Positions 35,087 to 43,839 of a DNA stretch of 64,000 nt are shown in pieces. This DNA comes from an uncultured Lachnoclostridium sp. (GTDB taxonomy: Bacteria; Bacillota; Clostridia; Lachnospirales; Lachnospiraceae). The stretch spans positions 62,001 through 126,000 of the forward strand of contig CALWLW010000001.1 in assembly GCA_944381625.1 (NCBI GenBank), given 5' to 3'. The translations under genes and the position numbers were made by a program. The notes under the pieces were generated by a model. That model did no database searches. It saw only the letters and a list, made by a program, of their open reading frames with translations, and was not told the origin of the DNA. Numbering within the stretch: position 1 is the stretch's first letter; each line of letters starts with the position of its first letter.

Positions 35087-35647
35087 ATGCGGGTTACGAA
35101 GGATCCGGAAGTACGCAGGCAGGAGATTTTGGATACTGCCCTCAAATTGTTCGGGGAAAATGGGTATGAAAAAACCTCGATTACAGATATAGCAAAAGCA
35201 GTCGGTGTGGCACAGGGTTTATGCTATCGCTATTTCCCTTCCAAAGAGGCTCTGTTTGACAGCGCGATTGAACAATATGCGGATGTACTGGTGGAGCAGT
35301 TCGTAAGTTTTGAAAAAGACGACCATAAGACCTTGCGGCAAATCATTGAAAATATGCCCTCCACCACGGAAGAACGGGACACGAAATACTATGCTGTTTT
35401 TCATGGAGCGGAGAACAGAAAATTTCACGATCAACTCTCCCTTAAAGTATGTGAAAAGTTGGTTCCGCTTGTAGAAAAGCTGCTGCAGCGGGCCAAACAA
35501 AAGGGTGAAGTCCAGTTTGACGATGTACAGGCCGCCGCGATGTTCTGCGTGTATGGACAGCTTGGAATTTTGCTGGCGGACGATCTGACACAGGAAGATA
35601 AGTCAAAACGGATTCGAGAGTTCCTCATATTTGCACTGCACCTTTGA
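35087..35647 (+). CDS. TetR-family transcriptional repressor
   Basis: 186 residues; AAAGGAGG precedes the ATG. N-terminal TetR helix-turn-helix: RRQEILDTALKLFGENGYEKTSITDIAKAVGVAQGLCYRYFPSKEALFD covers about 10-58. The C-terminal ligand domain is variable. The gene is directly upstream of a MATE efflux gene and both have AATGAAT/ATTCATT palindromes, so it probably represses itself and the pump and releases on binding a pump substrate. Confidence 0.9.
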   Translation: MRVTKDPEVRRQEILDTALKLFGENGYEKTSITDIAKAVGVAQGLCYRYFPSKEALFDSAIEQYADVLVEQFVSFEKDDHKTLRQIIENMPSTTEERDTKYYAVFHGAENRKFHDQLSLKVCEKLVPLVEKLLQRAKQKGEVQFDDVQAAAMFCVYGQLGILLADDLTQEDKSKRIREFLIFALHL

Positions 35648-35652
35648 AATAT

Positions 35653-35677
35653 CCCCCGCTTTGGGACGGGGGTTTTT
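35653..35677 (+). terminator. intrinsic terminator between tetR and MATE gene
   Basis: CCCCCG (35653-35658) pairs with CGGGGG (35667-35672), followed by T5. Confidence 0.75.
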
Positions 35678-35689
35678 CAAGACAATATA

Positions 35690-35706
35690 AATGAATAATA
35701 TTCATT
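35690..35706. promoter_or_regulatory. operator-like palindrome before the MATE gene
   Basis: AATGAAT-AAT-ATTCATT, a perfect dyad using the same half-site as the tetR promoter, 24 bases before the MATE start codon. Confidence 0.6.
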
Positions 35707-35729
35707 CAATAAAGAAAGGAAGTTTTACT

Positions 35730-37055
35730 ATGATGACAAAAATTGATTTTATAGGAGGTAATACAAAACATTGTCTTATGGCCATGGCGTTTCCAATGAT
35801 TGCCGCCATGTTCCTGAATATGATGTATAACCTTGTGGACAGCCTTTGGATTGGCAATTTGCTTGGAGAAACAGCCTATGCCGCTTTAACAAATTCTACC
35901 CCGATCATTTTGATTTTAACTTCTGTTGCGATGGGGGCGACCAATGGAGTATCTATTTTGCTTTCTCAGGCCGTAGGCGCGAAGGACAAGAAAAAGACAG
36001 AATGTTTGATTTCCACATCATTCTGTGCATCAGCAGCGTTCTCCCTCCTCGTGACTATTCTGCTGGAGACATTTCTTCCGGGAATTTTAAAAGCTTTGAA
36101 CACCCCGGCTGAAACTTATGATTTGGCATACAGCTATTTGTCAATCTATGTGCTGGGGTATTTAGCAGTCTATCTCTACCTTTATTTTACTGCTGTTTTG
36201 CGGAGCTTTGGCAATTCTGTGTTTCAAGCAGCGGCGATGCTGGTATCGACGATTTTGAACGCAATCCTTGATCCTGTTTTTATCCGCTTCATTGGATTTC
36301 ACGGCGCAGCGATTGCTACGCTGCTTTCTCAGGCAATTTGCCTGCTGTTTATGCTGATTTATCTGAAAAAGAAAAAATTATTCAGGTTTAAAATCTCTGC
36401 ATTTGACAGGAACGAGGTACTGCCGCTCATTCAGAAAGCAATTCCCTCTGTGATTCAACAAAGTATTCCGGCCGTCAGTACGACGTTCCTCACCTCACTT
36501 GTCAGCACATACAGCGTCACAGCAATAGCGGCTTATGGGGTGGCAGGAAAGCTGGAAACCATTCTGTTTTATCCCGCGATGGCGTTAAACATGGTTTTGA
36601 CTACCATTATCGGTCAATGTGTCGGCGGTACACGTTATGACCGGGCCAAAGATTATTTGAAATGTGCATTGAGGTACGGATGTGGACTCCTTGTGATCCT
36701 TTCCGTTTTAATCGTCGGATTTTCAAAACAGCTTTCCGGCCTGTTCATCAAAAGTGATGATGCGGCGGCCATCGTGGGTACTTATTTTTTAATAGTCAGT
36801 ATTGGATATGTTCTTAACACTGTTACTAATTGCTGCCTGGGCGCTCTCAACGGTATGGGAAAACCTTCAAAAAGTATGTTGTTGATGATTTTCTACTATA
36901 TTGTGATCCGGATGCCGCTGGCCTGTTTGTTTTCTTATTTGGGATTTGGGCTAAATGGAATCTGGACTGCAGTGCTGCTCAGTCATGTGGCAGCAAGTAT
37001 CGCAGCTTCTATGACGGTGATAATTGTGCCGATTGTTAAGGAACATGCTATGTGA
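35730..37055 (+). CDS. MATE-family multidrug efflux transporter
   Basis: 441 residues from the ATG at 35730 (AAAGGAAG 7 bases upstream); a frame start at 35691 falls inside the operator and is rejected. Twelve hydrophobic helices in two halves, with MATE signatures AFPMIAAMFLNMMYNLVDSLWIG near the N terminus, and GVSILLSQAVGAKD and GQCVGGTRYDRAK at matching places of the two halves. It exports cationic drugs or metabolites using an ion gradient. Probably controlled by the adjacent TetR. Its last codons are duplicated near 42015. Confidence 0.9.
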   Translation: MMTKIDFIGGNTKHCLMAMAFPMIAAMFLNMMYNLVDSLWIGNLLGETAYAALTNSTPIILILTSVAMGATNGVSILLSQAVGAKDKKKTECLISTSFCASAAFSLLVTILLETFLPGILKALNTPAETYDLAYSYLSIYVLGYLAVYLYLYFTAVLRSFGNSVFQAAAMLVSTILNAILDPVFIRFIGFHGAAIATLLSQAICLLFMLIYLKKKKLFRFKISAFDRNEVLPLIQKAIPSVIQQSIPAVSTTFLTSLVSTYSVTAIAAYGVAGKLETILFYPAMALNMVLTTIIGQCVGGTRYDRAKDYLKCALRYGCGLLVILSVLIVGFSKQLSGLFIKSDDAAAIVGTYFLIVSIGYVLNTVTNCCLGALNGMGKPSKSMLLMIFYYIVIRMPLACLFSYLGFGLNGIWTAVLLSHVAASIAASMTVIIVPIVKEHAM

Positions 37056-37062
37056 TATGATA
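37022..37062 (+). repeat. direct repeat, copy 1 (MATE 3' end)
   Basis: 40 of 41 bases match 42015-42055. The copy spans the last codons and stop of the MATE gene; a weaker match continues to GCGTTGGCAG (37093 region and 42084-42093). Confidence 0.85.
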
Positions 37063-37126
37063 ATTACGGATAAAATTTTTTTGCGGGGAAGTGCGTTGGC
37101 AGTACTTGTGGAAAGGATGAAGTCAC

Positions 37127-37609
37127 GTGGAATCATTATGGTGGCGGAGTTTCATTGAAAGTTTTGTTTTGTATGCTTTCTTTATAGTTTTTTTAATTCA
37201 ATACCTTACGAAAGGGTATATATTAAAGAACCAGGTAAAGTTATGGGGGAAAAAGGAAGCACGTCTGTATAAGCGTCATCCAAAAGCCTTTGATTTTCCG
37301 GTGTTGATTTTGTCGGCCCTGCTGGCCATATATGGTTTTGTATATTTTACACTGCCTTTACTTAAGGATTATCCTTTAATGCAAAGTGGGAACTACGAAG
37401 TTATTGTGGGTATTACGACATCAGCATCTCAAAGAGATGTGAAACACAAAAGAGATAGGGGGATGCGTATAGCAGATTTGGAGACAGGGGAAGAAATATT
37501 TTTAACGGTCTTCACTGAAACCTACGAAAGAGGTGAGTATGTAGTTGTATATTATCTGCCACACTATAAAATTGGAGTTTTAGCTGAAAAGGTAGATTTG
37601 AGTGAGTAA
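37127..37609 (+). CDS. hypothetical two-helix membrane protein
   Basis: 160 residues with a GTG start; AAAGGATG lies about 8 bases upstream. Hydrophobic segments at about 10-27 and 58-80, then a soluble C-terminal half with KHKRDRGMRIADLETGEEIFL, which looks like a small beta domain. No recognised family. It lies right after the MATE duplication scar and begins the AT-rich island. Confidence 0.6.
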   Translation: MESLWWRSFIESFVLYAFFIVFLIQYLTKGYILKNQVKLWGKKEARLYKRHPKAFDFPVLILSALLAIYGFVYFTLPLLKDYPLMQSGNYEVIVGITTSASQRDVKHKRDRGMRIADLETGEEIFLTVFTETYERGEYVVVYYLPHYKIGVLAEKVDLSE

Positions 37610-37624
37610 AAAGTGATTGATGTT

Positions 37625-37663
37625 TTGGGAACCGGAGCTGTGCACAACGGCTCTGATTCCCAA
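37625..37663 (+). promoter_or_regulatory. two-part hairpin before the GHKL-like gene
   Basis: TTGGGAA (37625-37631) pairs with TTCCCAA (37657-37663), and GAGC with GCTC inside. It ends 5 bases before the ribosome site of the next gene; possibly a regulatory leader fold. Confidence 0.35.
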
Positions 37664-37682
37664 GTTTGAGGGGGTAAGAGTT

Positions 37683-38837
37683 ATGTTGGGACTGGAAATT
37701 ATGATAATAATAGTATCTTCTGTTTTAGAGGCAGGAGCATTGGCGCTTCTTCTTTACGACCGGAACAGTTCGTGGCGGATGGCGGCACTGGTGATTCCAG
37801 TCTATACGCTGGTTATAGCTCCGCTGAATATGCTGATCTCCACGCCTCAGCAAAAACTGCCAGCCGTTTTTGTCATAACGCTGTTCATTTCCTGGGTTAT
37901 TTTCAAAAAGAAACAGGCGATAGATGCCGGCCTGTATTCTCTTCTTTTTTTGAATGCTGTTTATATGGGCAGAATAATAGCGCAGGCAGTATTGACGCAG
38001 GGGGAAAGCTTTAACCCTGCAAGTTTTCCTGCTGTTGAGTTGATGATAATGCAGGTAATTATGGCCCTGACAGCGATGCTCATAACTTACGGACTGATCA
38101 TGGGATTCCGTAAATTGTTTATGGATTTGGTACAGGAGAAAAACGAAAAAGTTACTGTTTGGTTTTTACTTGCTCTGTGCTTTATGCTGACAGATTTATG
38201 GTCAATAGAAGCCATGATGCAGGAGCCGTATTCTGTCGCCGGGGATTTTGCGCCGCGGATCGCAGTATTAGCTGTGATTTTCGTGCTTTTCTACATCGAC
38301 CGGCAACAGTATTTTTCCATGCTGGTGAAACAGAATACGCAGTCTCTTTTGGAGCAGCACAGACTGTATCAGGCTTACGCCGAAGTGAACCGGGATGCAG
38401 AAAACTCTATATTTTTCCAGAACACGGGAAATACGCTGTTTGATACGATTCTTCTGGAGAAACAGAAGAAATGTTCGGAATTGGGAATCAGGATGAACTG
38501 CCGGGGAGACTTTCATTATTTGGATAAGCTGGAGCCATCGGATATCACGCTGATCATGGACAGCCTGCTTGAATATATGATGGATGTGTGCCGGGAAAAT
38601 AGAAGAGAGGAAGCAGAAATAGAAGTTATTGGAAAGCTGAAAAAGGTATTCTACATACAATGTAAATGTCCCTGCGGCAAAAGCTTTCTGAAAAGAGAGA
38701 AGCCGACAGAAAGGCAGCAAATGAAATGGGGTATTCTGGAATGTGCTGCCCGGAAATATGACGGGCCGGTAAGCGCTAAAAATGAAGATGGCATGTTGAC
38801 TGTGACGGTCAGAATCGATGGGGATGTTCTGCACTGA
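37683..38837 (+). CDS. membrane protein with degenerate GHKL-type kinase tail
   Basis: 384 residues from ATG 37683, which follows GAGGGGG by 8 bases. About six hydrophobic helices (1-215) are followed by a cytoplasmic part. Segments such as GNTLFDTILLEKQKKCSELG and DITLIMDSLLEYMMDVCRE align by pattern with AgrC-like GHKL sensor kinases (N-box normally NLLDNAIEAC). The His phosphorylation motif and the N-box Asn are missing, and no response regulator is adjacent. It is best read as a pseudokinase or a membrane sensor that lost ATP binding. Confidence 0.5.
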   Translation: MLGLEIMIIIVSSVLEAGALALLLYDRNSSWRMAALVIPVYTLVIAPLNMLISTPQQKLPAVFVITLFISWVIFKKKQAIDAGLYSLLFLNAVYMGRIIAQAVLTQGESFNPASFPAVELMIMQVIMALTAMLITYGLIMGFRKLFMDLVQEKNEKVTVWFLLALCFMLTDLWSIEAMMQEPYSVAGDFAPRIAVLAVIFVLFYIDRQQYFSMLVKQNTQSLLEQHRLYQAYAEVNRDAENSIFFQNTGNTLFDTILLEKQKKCSELGIRMNCRGDFHYLDKLEPSDITLIMDSLLEYMMDVCRENRREEAEIEVIGKLKKVFYIQCKCPCGKSFLKREKPTERQQMKWGILECAARKYDGPVSAKNEDGMLTVTVRIDGDVLH

Positions 38838-38991
38838 CAGCGATGGACGCAGAGCCGGGGCGGACATCATATGGACAAATATAAGGAAATGCCATTAATA
38901 CAAATAGGGTAATGATAGAGAAATTCGTATATGAATACTATAATATAAGCAAACAAATTAACAAACTGAAATTTTATGAGGAGAAACGAGG

Positions 38992-39522
38992 ATGAACTTG
39001 GATGAATTAAGAATTGATATTGCCAAAAAGCAAAAGAAGGGATTGCCTTTTATTTGTGCATCGGTAGTAATTTGGCTATTTATATTGCTTATTATTTCTA
39101 TGAATATGCCCATTCAAAGACAAAATTTTTTTGTGTTTTGTTGTTCTTGCCCTTTGATGCCATTAGCATGGATAGTTGGAAAAGTAATTCATGTTGATCT
39201 CTTTGATAAAAGCAATCAGTTGGGAAATTTGGGATTTTTGTTCACTTTAAATCAGTTTCTGTATTTGCTAATTGTTATGTGGGTATTTAGTGCTGTTCCT
39301 GATAAAATGGTAATGGTTTATGCGATGGTATTTGGAGCACATTTACTTCCTTATTCATGGTTATATAAATCAATCAGCTATCATGTTTTTGCAATATGCA
39401 TTCCGATTTTGTCACTCATTTTAGGGTGCCTATATTCATCATTTGTTGTTGCAATAACAATGATTATCCTAGAGGTCATTTTTGTTATTTTGCTGTACAT
39501 AGAGAACAGAAAGTTGAACTAA
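38992..39522 (+). CDS. hypothetical membrane protein (DUF7010-like)
   Basis: 176 residues; GAGGAG and ACGAGG lie upstream of the ATG. After a charged N terminus (DELRIDIAKKQKKGLPFI) come about five hydrophobic helices with a CCSCPLMPLAW motif. The pattern recalls small Firmicute membrane proteins filed as DUF7010; that label is from memory and tentative. A TATAAT box lies at 38939-38944. Function unknown. Confidence 0.6.
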   Translation: MNLDELRIDIAKKQKKGLPFICASVVIWLFILLIISMNMPIQRQNFFVFCCSCPLMPLAWIVGKVIHVDLFDKSNQLGNLGFLFTLNQFLYLLIVMWVFSAVPDKMVMVYAMVFGAHLLPYSWLYKSISYHVFAICIPILSLILGCLYSSFVVAITMIILEVIFVILLYIENRKLN

Positions 39523-39630
39523 AGTTTACTTATTTTTTGTTGATACATATTCTGCCCCTGAAAAATTACCCCCCATCCCTGGCTGGGAAAACGAAAGCGT
39601 TTTTGGTGGAATAAAAAGCAGAGGAGTTAT

Positions 39631-40029
39631 ATGGCTGCAGTATGGGAAGTTCATATAATAAGTGAAAAAGCTATATCTTACGAAATTTTGGCTTTAATCA
39701 TCCAAGAATATGGGGATGCCCTTCGTGTGAGAGAGATCGTCAGTATAGATGATTGGGAGTGGTCAAATAGACGGCAATTAGATCGTGTGGAAGAAATTAC
39801 GGAAGCGCTAGATAAAGGAAAAATCATCACGATTGAAATGCAGTCAGAGAAATGGAAATCATTGGGGATGTATGCAGAAAAGGAAAGATTGTCTGAAATA
39901 AAAGGAGATTGCCTGCCGGTTGTATTAGATGCGATTTTGAAAAGAGAATTGATAAAATCAACAATGCTCCTGCCCTTTGAAATCATATTTTGTACAGCAC
40001 TTTTTCTATTTCCGAATAGAATCTGTTGA
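39631..40029 (+). CDS. hypothetical protein
   Basis: 132 residues; GAGGAG precedes the ATG. Mostly charged and soluble to about residue 110, then a hydrophobic end (MLLPFEIIFCTALFLFP). The abrupt hydrophobic tail could be a membrane anchor or the result of a frameshift. No family recognised; AT-rich like its neighbours. Confidence 0.5.
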   Translation: MAAVWEVHIISEKAISYEILALIIQEYGDALRVREIVSIDDWEWSNRRQLDRVEEITEALDKGKIITIEMQSEKWKSLGMYAEKERLSEIKGDCLPVVLDAILKRELIKSTMLLPFEIIFCTALFLFPNRIC

Positions 40030-40050
40030 TGGTCATGGAGGGGTTAAACG

Positions 40051-40671
40051 ATGAAACATGGGTTGTTATTTCTTTCAGGGATGGTATTGATCTGTGTTGG
40101 ATTAACAAGCGGTATGTGGATGGCAACATTATTGTCTGGACTTGAAATCGGGGAAACATTTTATACTTCTCAGGTTATCCATAATGTGCGGAAAATAGAA
40201 GTGGATTCAAAAGGAAACATATACGTTGACAGTCTGGGGACGAATACTGTTCAATGCTTTGACTCTTCAGGGAAATTCCAATATGGAATTTATATGGGGG
40301 ACATATATTATACATTTGGAATGGATGAAGATGATACACTCCATTTTTTACAGGGGAATATACATACAGCATATGAAAATAGTGAAGTTTTATTTCAGGA
40401 AGCGTTAAGCTATGAAGAAATAAGAACATTTTCTTCCCGCTATAATGCGAATGGAGGAAAAACGGTGTATACAGAAAATGGGGATCAATATGAAATCAAA
40501 GGATCTCGCATTGTCGTTACAAACAATAATCGTGTAAAAGCGGTCATCCCATTGGAAGTTCCATTTTTGCCATTAAGTGATCGGGTTAATTTAGTGCTTT
40601 TATTTGGGGGGATGGGAATTTGTTTTATTAGTTTTTGCAAAATAGCAGATATAAAGTTTTCGTTCCATTAA
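40051..40671 (+). CDS. hypothetical membrane-anchored protein
   Basis: 206 residues, with hydrophobic segments at 4-30 and about 180-198. The loop between has IEVDSKGNIYVDSLGTNTVQCFDSSGKF, like one blade of an NHL/WD-type propeller, and may face outside. No known family. A 7-bp hairpin (GTTGTCA 40679-40685 with TGACAAC 40696-40702) follows the stop. Confidence 0.5.
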   Translation: MKHGLLFLSGMVLICVGLTSGMWMATLLSGLEIGETFYTSQVIHNVRKIEVDSKGNIYVDSLGTNTVQCFDSSGKFQYGIYMGDIYYTFGMDEDDTLHFLQGNIHTAYENSEVLFQEALSYEEIRTFSSRYNANGGKTVYTENGDQYEIKGSRIVVTNNNRVKAVIPLEVPFLPLSDRVNLVLLFGGMGICFISFCKIADIKFSFH

Positions 40672-40727
40672 ATAGCCGGTTGTCAGTGTCTGATGTGACA
40701 ACAAGTTTGATTGATTAGAAGTAATTT

Positions 40728-41141
40728 GTGAATGTAGAAAATCTCATAAAAAGAATAGCATTAAGACCAGTGATGTATGTTGGAAACCCAATAAAGTTTG
40801 ATTTAGAAAAGAAAATGCGAAAGAAATATTTATGGGTATCAGGAAAAGAAACAAAAGATATATTTCGCGTAGATGATTTTCAGTGGGTATGGGGAGTACT
40901 TTCAGGTTTTCCTCAAAAAATTTTGCTAGAAGATGTTTTGAAGTATCCGTTGCCTTATGCGGATGGTTATTCGGGATTTTGGGAGAATCCGGTTACTTTA
41001 CAGCACCCTTTAGCAGAAATTGAAATAGTTGCGTGGGATGGCCGCTGTACCTTGTGTATTGCAAAAGAACGACTGATTATTGATGAATTTTTGACAGTAT
41101 ATAAGCAGGCAGAAGATTTGGGAAAATACAACGAAAAATAA
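40728..41141 (+). CDS. hypothetical protein
   Basis: 137 residues with a GTG start and only a weak ribosome site. Soluble, with RPVMYVGNPIKFDLEK and a Trp-rich middle (DDFQWVWGVLSGFPQ). The size, composition and setting among other single small genes resemble immunity-type accessory proteins, but no family is recognised. Confidence 0.45.
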   Translation: MNVENLIKRIALRPVMYVGNPIKFDLEKKMRKKYLWVSGKETKDIFRVDDFQWVWGVLSGFPQKILLEDVLKYPLPYADGYSGFWENPVTLQHPLAEIEIVAWDGRCTLCIAKERLIIDEFLTVYKQAEDLGKYNEK

Positions 41142-41186
41142 TAGTATCTATGGGGCGAGCTCCCAGGGGCCGGATGGTGAAAGAAA

Positions 41187-41780
41187 ATGAAAAAAATAAA
41201 ATTTTGGTGGATTGTTCTTGCGGCGGTGCTGATCATTTCTGGGTGTATCTCCTTTTTAGGCGGTATGGAGCAGCCGGAAAAGAAGGGAGAGACTGAGAAA
41301 AGCGAAAATCAAGCGGAGTTATATAATGAGGAGAACCCTGAAAGAACGCCGGGAGAAAGGACCGTGTACCTGGACGAAATGACCGTTCCTGTTAGAGATG
41401 ATGAAGTGATGGGAACAGTAGAATTTCTTGCTGATGACCATACCGAAATCACAGAAGAACCTGTGGCAACAGAGAATTCGGGTTATGGAGTGTATAAAAA
41501 GAATTTGGGGAAGATAGAAACAATAGACGGCAAGGAGTAGAGATGGAAAACAGGTGAAGAGGCTGATCCGTCAAATATATATTACGAGGAGTCAGATTTC
41601 TGGGTTCCGCAAATTTGCGGCATGGAAGATGAGAAAAGGCAGGAGAGACTGAATTCTTTGTTAAAAACGGAATCTCAAGAACGCTTTTATTTAAGCTGTG
41701 CAGACGTGGAATTTTATGTTGAGTATATGTCCGAAAAATATTTATGTTATTATAGAAACAATAGAATTACCAGTCTTTAA
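41187..41780 (+). pseudogene. lipoprotein gene interrupted by in-frame TAG
   Basis: The first 117 codons (41187-41540) encode a lipoprotein: signal FWWIVLAAVLIISGC, then an acidic linker. A TAG at 41538-41540 ends it, but the same frame stays open for 79 more codons to TAA at 41778-41780, reading RWKTGEEADPSN and then FWVPQICGMEDEKRQERLN. That part resembles the start of a DUF3298/DUF4163-like domain, as in the gene at 44550. A single C-to-T change in a CAG codon would explain the break. The domain also ends early, so the gene is probably dead, or only the short lipoprotein is made. Confidence 0.6.
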
Positions 41781-42086
41781 AGATTATCTAAAGGTAGAAC
41801 CATGGCATTAAATCGTGTAAATTGTAGTAGGAGTAATTAAATCATTTAGATATTTATTTCGTTTGATTTCCATTAGATATACTCCCTACTTTGAAGAATC
41901 ACGGTATATTTATCACTTTTGCTCAAAGTTAAAATACCCGATTCTGTAAAAAATATGCATTTGGAGCAAATGTATCAAGCAGAAATTTTTGTGTGGAACA
42001 CGGGTATAAGCAAAAATTGTGCCGATTGTTAAGGAACATTCTATGTGATATGATATTTAAGAACGAAGTTTTTGGAGGAAAGCGCG
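41781..42086. other. 306-base region without a gene
   Basis: AT-rich. It holds an imperfect inverted repeat (GTAGGAGTA with TACTCCCTAC, about 41826-41900) and the second copy of the MATE 3' end. No convincing frame. Confidence 0.5.
42015..42055 (+). repeat. direct repeat, copy 2 (MATE 3' end remnant)
   Basis: Encodes the last ten residues of the MATE protein (IVPIVKEH plus S-M) and its stop, with no MATE gene upstream. It leads into the DUF3969-like gene. Confidence 0.85.
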
Positions 42087-42413
42087 TTGGCAGCTTTGGT
42101 TGCAGATAGAAGAAAATTATTAAATGAAAAAATGCTGTTAATAAGCATTATTGGAACATTGGAAGCACTTAAAGAAGAAGGATTATCAATCTCTGAGTCC
42201 GAAAAGTATTTGTTTTCACCTCATATGGTTCAGGCGTTGCAAGAAAAAGCGTACAATAAGTCAATTATCGATATAATAGAAAAAGGGTGTGAGTTAGAAG
42301 ATATTGCGTCTTTATTACCTCAAAAATACAAGAACAGTATTGAAGAATTGAAACAAGAAGCATTAACAATTTTGAAGCATTATGGCACATTTGAACAGAA
42401 ATTTTGGATATGA
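42087..42413 (+). CDS. DUF3969-like protein
   Basis: 108 residues from a TTG at 42087, chosen because GGAGGAA is 6-8 bases upstream. Soluble and helical: LLISIIGTLEALKEEGLSISESEKYLFSP, later IIEKGCELEDIASLLP. The length and the LIGTLEAL / ELEDI.SLLP pattern fit DUF3969, a family of unknown function. The matching sequence after the intact MATE gene (37096 onward, ttg gca gta ctt gtg) looks like the decayed start of a second copy. Confidence 0.6.
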   Translation: MAALVADRRKLLNEKMLLISIIGTLEALKEEGLSISESEKYLFSPHMVQALQEKAYNKSIIDIIEKGCELEDIASLLPQKYKNSIEELKQEALTILKHYGTFEQKFWI

Positions 42414-42566
42414 TACATTCACCTGGTTTTGCCGGACAATGCCCCCGTTTGGGTGGCTTTATGCCATTCAGACTTTAACCTGCACACGTTCCGATCCTGT
42501 TAAAAGACTGTATATGGAGATTATAAGTACACATATGAGCAACCATTAGAATTAGTAAGGTAAGGG

Positions 42567-42968
42567 ATGAATAACATGTTTAAAATTAAATACAGGATTG
42601 TTGATGATTTCAAAATCTTAGAATCCATTACGGATGGAGAATTTAATAGGAATTATAATCAAATCCTCGGCTACATCCAAATTTGCTTTGGAGAACATAA
42701 AGTGGGCTCATATTATCATGAAAATCCGTTGAGGGATGGCGAAGTAGGGGACGAGATATTAGATTATTGGTTTGATAAGTTATTGCAAACCATAATTGTA
42801 TTAGACGGGGGATATGACTATGTGGCATTTGCCGAAATTGAAAAAATGAATCGTTGGGTTGAGTTCAAAAAAATAAGAATAAAATTTTTAATGGAATTGA
42901 AAGAAATAAATTCGTGTCTTTGGAATACTAAAATGGCGTGCCTGTTAAGGGAAAAAATGGAATTATAG
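42567..42968 (+). CDS. hypothetical protein, immunity-like
   Basis: 133 residues; AAGGTAAGGG precedes the ATG. Soluble, rich in Ile/Tyr/Glu: NQILGYIQICFGEHKVGSYY, DEILDYWFDKLLQTIIVL. The shape (small acidic protein with an ICFGEHKVG beta turn) resembles immunity proteins of polymorphic toxin systems, but I cannot name the family. No toxin gene is adjacent. The last residues overlap other short open frames, so the true C terminus may be frameshifted. Confidence 0.5.
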   Translation: MNNMFKIKYRIVDDFKILESITDGEFNRNYNQILGYIQICFGEHKVGSYYHENPLRDGEVGDEILDYWFDKLLQTIIVLDGGYDYVAFAEIEKMNRWVEFKKIRIKFLMELKEINSCLWNTKMACLLREKMEL

Positions 42969-43034
42969 CTCAACATATTCAGGAAAGGCTACAGGAACAC
43001 AAGGATTTCATTTAGATGGGACAGGAATGAAATA

Positions 43035-43472
43035 GTGGATAAAAGTGATTGGTTTCTGTCATATTGTCATATGTCAGAAGAGGAAAAATGGGTTTATGAA
43101 GAACTCGAAATGACAGATAACTGTAAAATACAACTGAGTATATATAGACGAATGTATAATGCTGTGTTGCTTATGGCATCAAATTATGAAAAACAGATAG
43201 ATGCCTTACCAAAGACAATCAATATTTCTGATGAAATTGCATTGGCATTTGATGACGAGGTGGTGGAGGTAATGGATGTTTTGTATAAATATGGGATGCT
43301 GTCTTTAGCTGAATGTACACTGATCAAAGATATAAATAATCAATTATCTGATATGAGCAGAGAACATGATGAAGGGTTATGGACATTAAAAGCGCTTAAA
43401 GAATCAAATCTATGGGAACAGTGCAGAGAAAAGGCCAGGCAGTTACTCACGCTGTTATACAATTTAGAATAA
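43035..43472 (+). CDS. hypothetical protein
   Basis: 145 residues with a GTG start. Helical and acidic: FLSYCHMSEEEKWVYEELEM, then MYNAVLLMASNYEKQIDALP. No signal peptide and no recognised domain. The ribosome site is poor (GGACAGGA, 10 bases upstream). Fits the run of small accessory genes in this island. Confidence 0.5.
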   Translation: MDKSDWFLSYCHMSEEEKWVYEELEMTDNCKIQLSIYRRMYNAVLLMASNYEKQIDALPKTINISDEIALAFDDEVVEVMDVLYKYGMLSLAECTLIKDINNQLSDMSREHDEGLWTLKALKESNLWEQCREKARQLLTLLYNLE

Positions 43473-43578
43473 TGGGGCTGACAAATAGCGTCTAATAAGT
43501 ATCCGGCAGGAAAATGCTAAGCCCCGCTGTTTGGCAGGGCTGATCTTATGGGCGTTTCAAAGGTAAATCATCTTCCCG

Positions 43579-43839
43579 TCAGTCGTCATAATGTCCCCGG
43601 CATGAGAGGATTTCCAGAACTCCATTTGCGATGCGGTAAACAAAACGATTTGTTTCATCTATGCGTCTGCTCCAAAAACCGCTCAATTCACCTTTTAGCG
43701 GTTCAGGTTTACCGATGCCACCATAGTTTTCACGTTCTATGTCTCTGAGCAACATATTGATACGCTTTAAGGTTTTTTTGTCCTGCGTCTGCCAGTACAG
43801 GTAGTCTTCCCACGCTTCTTCAAACCAAATCTTTTTCAT
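43579..43839 (-). CDS. Txe/YoeB-family toxin (mRNA interferase)
   Basis: 86 residues. IWFEEAWEDYLYWQTQDKKTLKRINMLL and GKPEPLKGELSGFWSRRIDETNRFVYRI are the hallmarks of YoeB toxins, which cut mRNA in the ribosomal A site. The catalytic Glu/Arg/His/Tyr set is seen in PEPLKG, SRRI and the C-terminal SCRGHYDD. It overlaps the antitoxin gene by 4 bases (ATGA), the usual type II layout with the antitoxin first. Confidence 0.9.
   Translation of the reverse strand: MKKIWFEEAWEDYLYWQTQDKKTLKRINMLLRDIERENYGGIGKPEPLKGELSGFWSRRIDETNRFVYRIANGVLEILSCRGHYDD

Noticed and set aside
41538-41540. TAG as pyrrolysine or suppressed stop
   Set aside because: No other gene in the window shows in-frame TAG recoding, many genes end normally in TAG, and a point mutation is simpler.
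42930-43035. Short open frames before the 43035 gene read as toxin tails (polymorphic toxin cassette)
   Set aside because: All three forward frames are open for 25-30 codons here, so any one of them can be made to look meaningful. No toxin core or delivery domain is nearby.
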